From NCBI GenBank assembly GCA_021604825.1, contig BQJS01000174.1:1-10216 (forward strand): a stretch of DNA of 10,216 nt, in the 5' to 3' direction. The notes beneath the pieces were generated by a model. That model had not been told where the DNA came from. It searched no databases and saw nothing but the letters and a program-made list of their open reading frames with translations. The stretch is from Phycisphaerae bacterium (lineage in GTDB: Bacteria; Planctomycetota; Phycisphaerae; UBA1845). The position numbers and the translations under genes are program-made. The stretch's first letter is position 1. Each line of letters starts with the position of its first letter. Shown here piece after piece: positions 1-6,113 of the stretch.

Positions 1-329
1 CCGCATACGTGCCCGTCGGCTCGAAAGGCATTTCCACGGAAGCGGTATTCTTCATCCGGTTCGTCCGACGGTATGCCGACGGAGAAATCGAGATTGGTCG
101 ATTCGGCAAATTGCTCGGCTTTGGCGGGCGGCACGACGGAGGCGATCATTTCGCTGGCAGATTCGGGCGAAACCACTTCCCAGGTCGTGGGAATCAGGCG
201 GCCATGAAGGCGAAATATCGGGCGATAACCGGGTACCAAGTGCAAGTCCGACGCTTCAAGTTTGACCATCTCAGCCAGCAGGGTCCGCATGTTGTCCTGC
301 ATTTCGGTCGAAAAACTTGGTGGGCTCAT
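1..329 (-). CDS. pilT: PilT-type twitching/pilus retraction ATPase, N-terminal part (runs off the left edge)
   Basis: Reading the minus strand from ATG at 329-327 gives 109 codons, open to the window edge. Around residues 27-45 is 'ASDLHLVPGYRPIFRLHGRL', the hallmark start of the PilT/GspE N-terminal PAS-like domain. Residues 96-103 ('YRFRGNAFR') match the family's 'RFRVNxFRQ' segment. Because 'ASDLHL' lies within 30 residues of the start, PilT/PilU fits better than PilB/GspE, which carry a longer N-terminal extension. In the family these hexameric cytoplasmic ATPases drive depolymerisation of type IV pili. The Walker A/B, Asp-box and His-box regions lie outside the window, so activity cannot be judged. 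The start is supported by GGAG (plus-strand complement 337-340) seven bases upstream. A weak promoter-like pair, TTGGCC (complement 386-391) and TACGAT (complement 362-367) with an 18-base spacer, lies upstream. PilU or another retraction paralogue remains possible. Confidence 0.85.
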   Translation of the reverse strand, partial: MSPPSFSTEMQDNMRTLLAEMVKLEASDLHLVPGYRPIFRLHGRLIPTTWEVVSPESASEMIASVVPPAKAEQFAESTNLDFSVGIPSDEPDEEYRFRGNAFRADGHVC

Positions 330-504
330 GCTGCTTCTCCGGTGAGACTCCTGAAAACCCCATCGTATCTGAAGTTGCAAGGTGGGGCCAAGTCAGTTGA
401 GATAAGCCCCGTGATGCCGGTGAGATCGGTTCAGATTTTGACTCGACCATCCCTCACGTAAGTCTTTCACGATCCGAAACTCGGCGCGAGGCAAGGACGC
501 TTTG

Positions 505-1170
505 ATGCACGAAACAGACCTGCACATTTCAAAGTCACTTTGGCTTCGATTCGGCAAACGCACGTTTGACCTGTTCGTGAGTGCGATTCTTATCTTGCTC
601 CTCTCGCCTCTTATGCTGCTCACCGCGTGTGCTGTAAAGGTCACCAGTCGTGGCCCCCTGCTTTTTCGACAGGAGCGCACCGGATTACGGGGCAAGCGAT
701 TCTATCCCGCGAAGTTCCGCAGCATGCGCACCGATCATGAACATGACACCAAAGAAATCGTGCCGCTTTCACACTCCGGCATCACACCGGTCGGCCGCTT
801 CATCCGCCGATTCAAAATCGACGAGCTGCCGCAATTGTTCTGCGTCCTCGCGGGAGAGATGTCACTCATCGGACCGCGCCCGACGATTCCCGAGCAGACC
901 GACAAGTACAACGAGTTCGAGCGCCGACGATTGCTTGTACGCCCTGGCGCCACCGGGCTCGCGCAAGTCAACAGTCCCGCAAGCCAAAGCTGGGAAGAGC
1001 GAATCAAATACGACGTCTACTACGTCCAACACGTCAACTTCTGGTTGGATGCGAAGATTCTACTGAAGACCGCACTCGTAATCGTCATCGGCGAAGAGCG
1101 CTTTACCAGACCCTTCGACGAAACGCCGTATGCCAAGGTGTTGGCTGACGACGATTCGCAATCCAATTGA
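505..1170 (+). CDS. Monotopic sugar-phosphate transferase (bacterial sugar transferase, PglC/WcaJ catalytic-domain type)
   Basis: The family transfers a sugar-1-phosphate from a UDP-sugar to undecaprenyl phosphate at the inner membrane face, the first step of many capsule, exopolysaccharide, O-antigen or glycoprotein glycan pathways. The 221-residue product has the small PglC-like layout: one hydrophobic N-terminal membrane segment (about 23-44) followed by the catalytic domain, with no extra helices as in WcaJ. Family motifs are intact: 'KRTFD' (18-22), 'FRQERTG' (54-60), 'KFRSMRTD' (70-77), the Asp-Glu dyad in 'IDELPQL' (D106, E107), 'SLIGPRP' (120-126) and 'VRPGATGLAQV' (145-155). I chose ATG at 505 because AAGGA (493-497) sits seven bases upstream; a TTG directly before it (502) is the alternative. 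The gene is divergent from pilT and convergent with the large secreted-protein gene. No glycosyltransferases or flippase are visible nearby, so the final glycan is unknown. Confidence 0.93.
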   Translation: MHETDLHISKSLWLRFGKRTFDLFVSAILILLLSPLMLLTACAVKVTSRGPLLFRQERTGLRGKRFYPAKFRSMRTDHEHDTKEIVPLSHSGITPVGRFIRRFKIDELPQLFCVLAGEMSLIGPRPTIPEQTDKYNEFERRRLLVRPGATGLAQVNSPASQSWEERIKYDVYYVQHVNFWLDAKILLKTALVIVIGEERFTRPFDETPYAKVLADDDSQSN

Positions 1171-1190
1171 TCCGCAGCAACGCTCGTTCA

Positions 1191-1231
1191 AGAAAAAAGG
1201 CCCGCCTCGAATTTTGACTTCGAGGCGGGCC
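1191..1231 (-). terminator. Strong intrinsic terminator of the 1447-residue protein gene
   Basis: A perfect 13-base-pair, GC-rich stem (1199-1211 pairs with 1219-1231) encloses a 7-base loop (1212-1218). On the minus strand it is followed directly by a run of six T (complement of the A-run at 1193-1198). It begins about 28 bases beyond the minus-strand stop codon (1259-1261). For the convergent plus-strand sugar-transferase gene the same hairpin forms, but no T-run follows it, so it should act mainly on the minus strand. Confidence 0.93.
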
Positions 1232-1258
1232 AACAAGACTCAAGAATTCAACTTCGAT

Positions 1259-4200
1259 TTACGGAACGTGTGGCGTGATGTCCGCAAGCGTCCTCGGCTT
1301 GAGGTTGAAGTTGCCATTGAACGTCGTGACGGCACCGACGATGTCGACCGGACCAGCCGGAATCGTCGTACCGACGATCGTGTTCTCGCCAGACAGTCGA
1401 ATCTCCCACGACTCACCAGCAAGCGGGCCAACACCGTTCACCGTCGTGTTACCGGAGAAGAAGTTGAAACCGGGATTCGCGATCGTCACGTTCTTCAACT
1501 GGATCAACGTACTGATCACGTCGTCGTTGACACCCACTTGGATTCCCGCATTCATTTGATCGATCTGTTTCGGGAAAGGCGTGGGAATGCCGAAGTCGCT
1601 TTCGATGACCTCAACCTGGAACGGTGCAACGATTTCCTGAGCATCGAAGAAGTCCGTCAGGGTTCCGCGAAGTTCGATACGATCGCCAGCCGCAGCAACG
1701 GCCAAGATAGCATCGACGTCTTCATTGGAGCCGAAAAGGATAAGACCATTCGTTCCAACAATGTCCTGGATGAAGATCTCACGCTCGTTGGCGTCTGACC
1801 TCGCGTCCACATCGCTCGAGATTACGATGTCAACCAAACACGTCGGGAGTTGATCGGGGAATTCCAATTCCGGCTTGGATCCGATGTTTCCGCAGTTGCA
1901 AGGATTATCCTCGGGCAACAATCCGCAATCCGTACCCGGACCGTTGAATGAACCGTTGGTATTGATGCACTGCGCTTCCGTGAGTACCTGACAATCCTGC
2001 TCGTCAATACCCAAACAGCAAGCTCCCGCGATCAGACTCTGCGAAGAGTTCGTGGTACCAGGCGTTGATGGATCGGCAGCGTCGCCAAGTTCAAAGCTGA
2101 ACTGCGTTTCCCAATCGCTGGCACCGTCGGTATCGGTACCGTTCGGGATGCGGTGGCCGTGATCAATGGCGAAACCATTGTCCTGGACCAGTGGAGCCGC
2201 ACCAACAAGATAACGATGATCGCCAACAGTGGCGTCCAGCGTTGCCACTGCGTCGTAGGCATTTGCGGTCAATGCAGCGGCCGATGCAGCGGTGAGCTGC
2301 GGTCCCTCAGCATTGCAACTGGCATCGGGCAATCCAACCGTCGTGCAGAATGCAATGTCTGCGGTCGGCACCAGTGCGTAGGTCTGTGAACCGTTTTGCA
2401 GGTCGTCAACAAAGGTGTTGTTATTACCACCGGCTGAATCGAGATCCAAGTCGACTGCGCCAATACCGGCACCCGTTCCAATCAGGAAGAATCCGCTTCC
2501 GTCAAGTGAGTGTGCCCCGGTGAAGTCGATCTGCACCGTCACTCGACGATACTGGAATGACGAAGTATCACCGGCCGTATCGCCATCGATAACAATCAGG
2601 CTGCGGCCATTGAGGCTGGCGCTTGGTGTACCGAACAACTCGATGAACTCGACGTCGTCCCCACCGGGATCGTCTGCCCAGATTTCGTTGATCAGAATAT
2701 CGCCAGCAACAGGCATATCACATTCCGGATCTAATCCGGCACACGAAACGCCATCACCTCGATAGATACCACCGTCGGCTTCGCAGTCGAACTGATTGAT
2801 TTCGACGCAAACACCATTCGGCGGACAGCATGCGCCCGTTGGGTCAGGTGTGCAGGTATTGACCTGGAACAACGCGAAGTCTGCCAGATCAACGTCGGCA
2901 GGCGATGCACCATCAATGTCTTGACTTTCACAACCCACACCAAGCGGAGCGCCAGGACCGTCCAAGCAAGCCGCAAACGCGTCGTAGTCATTGCAGACGG
3001 TGTTGTCGCCATTCCAAACGCCACCAAGCAGATTCTCGCAAACGTCCTGCTCAACGTTGTCGGTACAGGTTGCGTCCGGATTGCAGCACGCACCGCGTGG
3101 AACGCACGGGTTAAAGTCGCAGTTGGTGCCGTCACCTTCGTAGGTGAATCCAGCCAACGTACAGTCGTCTTCGGTGGCCAGTGAACAGGTCAAACCGTCA
3201 CAGCAAGCACCGAAATCACCGGCGTCGAAGTTGGATTCGCCCGGCGTGTTGTTCAAAGTCTCCGTCCATGCTCCAGCATCCGGAAGTTTCTGGAGACTCG
3301 TGGAAGACGAGTCCGATGGGCCGATGTCAGCCATGAACGTGCCGTCACCGTCGCCACCCACAGCCACAAAACCAGTGGTCCCAGAGTCCTGTCCGTACGA
3401 CAGAGATTCGACCACGAATCCGGCAAACGAAAGAACAACGCCATCACCGCGTCCGCCACCATTCTGGATTGCACCAGACTTGATGATGTCGACGTTGGCG
3501 ACATTACTATCACCGGCGACGAGGTACCCATCAGCCGGAATGACGCCACTGGCAATGGTCGAAAGATCGATCGTGTTGTAGAGGTTCGTTCCAGTCGTGT
3601 CATTGCCATTGTAGAATTCAAGCTTCCAACCGGCAGCTGACTCACCGCCACCCGCAGGTGCATAAAGCTCAATGAATTCCAGTGCATCGTCCGTGTCACT
3701 ACCGGGCGTGTTGTACTCAAGCTCGTTGATGACCAGCGAAACTTCGACGGGGCATTCCTCGGGCGCGCCCGAACAGACATCGCCGCCATCATAGTCGCCG
3801 TTGGCCTGCAAGCATTCGCACTCGGTCAGGTCGGCACAAGTTCCAATCGGCAAGCAACACTTATTGGTTGCGACCGGGCTACATGAGACCGCACCACAAG
3901 AGTCGCCCTGGTTGAAGTTGATCCCGCAATTGTCAACGAGACACTCTGTTTCGGTCAATCCATCAAGGCAGCTTCCGTCGGACAAACAGCACGCACCAAA
4001 GCATGCGGGCTCGAAAACATACGCTGAGGGCGGAATGGGTGACCCAACGATATAGCCCGGGTTGGCCGAGTCGCCCGAAGCGTCGCCGTCCTGCAAGCCA
4101 CCGGTGATGCCAAGCGGGCCCACGCAACCCCAAGCCGCGTCACTGTCATTCAGATCGGCGTCCGGTCCAAAGATCGCAGGTATGGGGAAGACCGCCGGGT

Positions 4201-5602
4201 TCAGGGCATAACTCTGAGCGGCACAAGCCGAGGCACCGCTGTTCGGGCGACCGAGATCGATCGCGTCAAGCAGTGCGCCACTGTTGTCAAAAACAAAGAT
4301 GCGCGAACCAGCTGCAGTGTCACAAGTTGCACCTGCTGTCGCAAATGTCGTCTCAAAGTTCTCGATCGGAATACGAATCACGTCTGCTTCATTGAAATTC
4401 CAATCGCAGCGCAGCGATTCGTTGTCGATATCTGGAATGCCTGCCGTGGTTACGTCTGGAGCGATGAACATCACCGAGTTCGCTGGAATCGACGCGCCGA
4501 CCATGTTGTTGGCGGTGGGCTTGTTGAATCCGTCGTTGTTGGTCGCATCGATGCTACCGAGCGAAACGGACGATCCCGAGTCATTGTAGATTTCGATCCA
4601 CTCGAAGGCGTTGTCGTTGCCTGATGGCGAGTGCATGACTTCTGAAATGTAAACGCTGCCGACCGTCTGAACAGCCACTTCGTGCGTGGCTGGATCGGAG
4701 GTTGCTCCGGCACCATTGTCATCGGTAACGGTAAATTCAAACGAATCGACACCGCTGAAATCGGGGCCTGTGTCTGGATCGTATCGCAAGACGCCCGTCA
4801 CCACGTGAGGAACGCCAAATCCTGCACCGCCGTCCGTTAGCGTTCCGTCAGTTGGCAACGAGGTGATCGAAAATTCATAGTTCCCGTCACCGAATTGACC
4901 ACAAAGATCAATCGGATCCGACAGGGTGGCAGTGTTTGTAATCGTCAATCTGCCAACTGCGTTGGGGGGAGCCGCACCGTTCGTTGCGCCAGGAGTGACC
5001 TGCGACCCGGCGGTGAAGAGGCCAGTCGCGTCTGGAATTCGCGAAATACCAGTCGTCGGGAAGTTACCGAATTCGTTTTCGTCAACGATGTCACCTGCGG
5101 TTACTCCCAATGCCGTCGCGAGGGCGGCATCTCCGCCAGTACCTGTTCCGCCGTCATAAACGAGAACATCGACGAGATTCGTCGTCGTTGCCGCGGTTCC
5201 AGTGGGGAACGACGCTGAAGTGCCCGTGTACAGCCCCACGGCTTCATCGCCATTCTGCAAACCGTTTAACGGAAGAACAATATCTGGCGCCGGAACCATT
5301 CCGCTATTTCCAATGACCAAATACTCCCCCGGAGCCAAAGTGCCTATGCTCAGATCATAGGCACCGTACGACACGTCACCGTTGCCGTTGAAGGCTACAA
5401 CGACATAAGGCGTCAACGAAAAATCAATCGTCGCCCCACCGTCATTTGTGATTTCAATGAACTCTGCGGAGTCCGCGCCAGTCTGATTGGCATCGAGTTC
5501 GTTGATCACCAGCGCCCCCATGGAGGGCTGGGTCATCGCCAATCCAACTGCCAGGGCCATCCCTGTCATACAATTGAATTTTCTTAGTCCAATTTTCCTC
5601 AT
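1259..5602 (-). CDS. Large secreted lamin-tail-domain protein with Cys modules, cadherin-like domain and C-terminal OB-fold-like region
   Basis: A 1447-residue acidic, Asp/Gly/Asn-rich exported protein. Residues 1-30 form a signal peptide (basic start, hydrophobic 12-22, probable cleavage after 'SMGA'). Domains in order: LTD 1 (31-206, 'LVINELDAN...EFIEI'); cadherin-like/Ig-like domain (about 216-312, 'FSGVDSFEFTVTDDNG'); LTD 2 (315-525); two Cys modules (536-617); LTD 3 (621-797); two Cys modules (798-879); an internal dockerin-like segment (880-917, 'DVDLADFALFQ'); a fifth Cys module (923-961); LTD 4 (966-1185); a sixth Cys module (1193-1235); and an OB-fold-like region (about 1255-1447). 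The last contains 'EIFIQDIVG', 'GDRIELRGTL' and ends 'NLKPRTLADI', resembling the YhcR/ExeM-type OB domains of extracellular nucleases. GGAG (complement 5613-5616) lies ten bases before ATG 5602. No catalytic site is seen, so a binding or scaffold role outside the cell is inferred. The frame is intact throughout. Confidence 0.93.
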   Translation of the reverse strand: MRKIGLRKFNCMTGMALAVGLAMTQPSMGALVINELDANQTGADSAEFIEITNDGGATIDFSLTPYVVVAFNGNGDVSYGAYDLSIGTLAPGEYLVIGNSGMVPAPDIVLPLNGLQNGDEAVGLYTGTSASFPTGTAATTTNLVDVLVYDGGTGTGGDAALATALGVTAGDIVDENEFGNFPTTGISRIPDATGLFTAGSQVTPGATNGAAPPNAVGRLTITNTATLSDPIDLCGQFGDGNYEFSITSLPTDGTLTDGGAGFGVPHVVTGVLRYDPDTGPDFSGVDSFEFTVTDDNGAGATSDPATHEVAVQTVGSVYISEVMHSPSGNDNAFEWIEIYNDSGSSVSLGSIDATNNDGFNKPTANNMVGASIPANSVMFIAPDVTTAGIPDIDNESLRCDWNFNEADVIRIPIENFETTFATAGATCDTAAGSRIFVFDNSGALLDAIDLGRPNSGASACAAQSYALNPAVFPIPAIFGPDADLNDSDAAWGCVGPLGITGGLQDGDASGDSANPGYIVGSPIPPSAYVFEPACFGACCLSDGSCLDGLTETECLVDNCGINFNQGDSCGAVSCSPVATNKCCLPIGTCADLTECECLQANGDYDGGDVCSGAPEECPVEVSLVINELEYNTPGSDTDDALEFIELYAPAGGGESAAGWKLEFYNGNDTTGTNLYNTIDLSTIASGVIPADGYLVAGDSNVANVDIIKSGAIQNGGGRGDGVVLSFAGFVVESLSYGQDSGTTGFVAVGGDGDGTFMADIGPSDSSSTSLQKLPDAGAWTETLNNTPGESNFDAGDFGACCDGLTCSLATEDDCTLAGFTYEGDGTNCDFNPCVPRGACCNPDATCTDNVEQDVCENLLGGVWNGDNTVCNDYDAFAACLDGPGAPLGVGCESQDIDGASPADVDLADFALFQVNTCTPDPTGACCPPNGVCVEINQFDCEADGGIYRGDGVSCAGLDPECDMPVAGDILINEIWADDPGGDDVEFIELFGTPSASLNGRSLIVIDGDTAGDTSSFQYRRVTVQIDFTGAHSLDGSGFFLIGTGAGIGAVDLDLDSAGGNNNTFVDDLQNGSQTYALVPTADIAFCTTVGLPDASCNAEGPQLTAASAAALTANAYDAVATLDATVGDHRYLVGAAPLVQDNGFAIDHGHRIPNGTDTDGASDWETQFSFELGDAADPSTPGTTNSSQSLIAGACCLGIDEQDCQVLTEAQCINTNGSFNGPGTDCGLLPEDNPCNCGNIGSKPELEFPDQLPTCLVDIVISSDVDARSDANEREIFIQDIVGTNGLILFGSNEDVDAILAVAAAGDRIELRGTLTDFFDAQEIVAPFQVEVIESDFGIPTPFPKQIDQMNAGIQVGVNDDVISTLIQLKNVTIANPGFNFFSGNTTVNGVGPLAGESWEIRLSGENTIVGTTIPAGPVDIVGAVTTFNGNFNLKPRTLADITPHVP
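1262..1840 (-). other. OB-fold-like nucleic-acid-binding-type region (C-terminus of the 1447-residue protein)
   Basis: Residues about 1255-1447. What is seen: a 'FIQD' strand motif after a charged linker, 'GDRIELRGTLTDF', a second half with 'GESWEIRLSGENTIV', 'GPVDIVGAVTTFNG' and the terminal 'LKPRTLADI'. From memory of the family, ExeM/YhcR-type OB domains show 'FFIQD', 'GDxVxVxGxVxEF' and end in a 'LxPRSxADI' segment. In those nucleases the domain sits between an LTD and an EEP catalytic domain. Here it is the last domain of the chain and the EEP domain lies in the divergent gene. Assignment is by motif resemblance only. Confidence 0.6.
1898..2026 (-). repeat. Cys module 6 of the 1447-residue protein
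   Basis: Residues 1193-1235 start 'GACC' and follow CC-x7-C-x7-C-x13-C-x8-C. The module links LTD 4 to the C-terminal OB-like region. It is the most divergent in its first spacing (seven residues instead of four or five). Confidence 0.78.
2720..3211 (-). repeat. Cys modules 3, 4 and 5 with an intervening dockerin-like segment
   Basis: Module 3 covers residues 798-833 (3104-3211), module 4 residues 837-879 (2966-3094) and module 5 residues 923-961 (2720-2836). All start 'GACC' and share CC-x(4-5)-C-x(7-8)-C-x(13-14)-C-x(4-8)-C. Between modules 4 and 5, residues 880-917 (2852-2965) form a dockerin-like piece with D895, D897, D903, D905 and D908 in 'DIDGASPADVDLADF', a probable but lengthened calcium loop. 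Confidence 0.78.
3752..3997 (-). repeat. Tandem Cys modules 1 and 2 of the 1447-residue protein
   Basis: Module 1 covers residues 536-574 (3881-3997) and module 2 residues 580-617 (3752-3865). Both fit the pattern CC-x5-C-x(7-8)-C-x(12-14)-C-x(4-6)-C, six framework cysteines per module; each carries one additional cysteine. Module 2 starts 'NKCC' instead of 'GACC'. In an exported protein these are probably disulfide-bonded spacers between LTD 2 and LTD 3. Confidence 0.8.
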
Positions 5603-6113
5603 TACCTGTCTTCTCCAAAGAATGCTGAGCCAATAAATTCTGAAAACGGGAAGATGACTTCTAATTAAGCCATCATGTCATGCCTGACCGAAACTTGTTG
5701 CGTCCTTCCAAACGCGCGCGCATCCACGTGACCGCGATGCGGACGTTTTTTGTACTTGGTAACACTCAAAATCGGGAGACTTTTTCGATGGTCGTGCGAA
5801 CGCAATCGATGAGTCGCTTCTTTCTCCCGTCAACTTTTTCTTTCTGCGCTTTCCCGAGCGAATTCCACCGAGAGAATTCCGGCGGGTACTGGGAAATCCA
5901 TAGGATCACTGAGTATAATGAATGGCTGGAGGAATTGTCTACCTAAACCGCGTTTGAATTGTGTTAACTACCCATGAAATACCGCACATTTTGTGGATAT
6001 GGGGCGTTCGCGCTTTGAACCGTTGGGCGGGATTGCAAGCACGCTGCACCCTTCGCACGCGATAACTCGTGTGGGCCTTTGGGTTTGCGGCGGAATTATT
6101 GGAGAAATGACAG
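5603..6113. other. Divergent intergenic region between the two secreted-protein genes
   Basis: A 511-base stretch without a convincing gene. It holds the ribosome-binding sites of both flanking genes (GGAG complement 5613-5616; GGAG 6101-6104). It also has a pyrimidine-rich plus-strand tract (about 5817-5856), a pair of imperfect 13-base direct repeats centred on GAATTCC (5859-5871 and 5873-5885), and an exact TATAAT (5914-5919). An 88-codon plus-strand reading frame (5680-5946) lacks a ribosome-binding site and recognisable protein character. I identified no riboswitch or small RNA. Confidence 0.7.
5914..5919 (+). promoter_or_regulatory. Candidate -10 box for the EEP operon
   Basis: An exact TATAAT lies about 195 bases before the EEP start codon on the correct strand. 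No good -35 element sits 16-18 bases upstream (best TGGGAA, three of six matches), and there is no extended -10 TG. It would imply a long 5' leader. A single consensus hexamer can arise by chance in a 500-base region, so this is only a candidate. Confidence 0.25.

Noticed and set aside
9..461. 150-codon plus-strand frame at the left edge
   Set aside because: It is antisense to the PilT-type gene, whose minus-strand translation shows conserved family motifs and a ribosome-binding site.
438..464. Promoter-like TTGACT (438-443) with a possible TAAGTC (459-464) before the sugar-transferase gene
   Set aside because: The spacer is only 15 bases and the -10 candidate matches poorly, so it was not listed as a feature.
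393..695. 100-codon minus-strand frame opposite the sugar-transferase start
   Set aside because: It overlaps the confident sugar-transferase gene, and the protein is a basic, low-information shadow.
1130..1798. 222-codon plus-strand frame crossing the sugar-transferase end, the terminator and the large gene
   Set aside because: It is antisense to the well-supported 1447-residue gene, overlaps the terminator hairpin, and its Arg/Asp-rich product has no family features.
5680..5946. 88-codon plus-strand reading frame in the divergent intergenic region
   Set aside because: No ribosome-binding site before ATG 5680, no recognisable domain, and it ends well before the EEP gene. Compositionally it looks like translated regulatory DNA.
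6054..6073. Small hairpin (6-base-pair stem, one G-U, 8-base loop) in the EEP leader
   Set aside because: It is too short and weak to separate from chance, with no T-run after it and no riboswitch-like surroundings.
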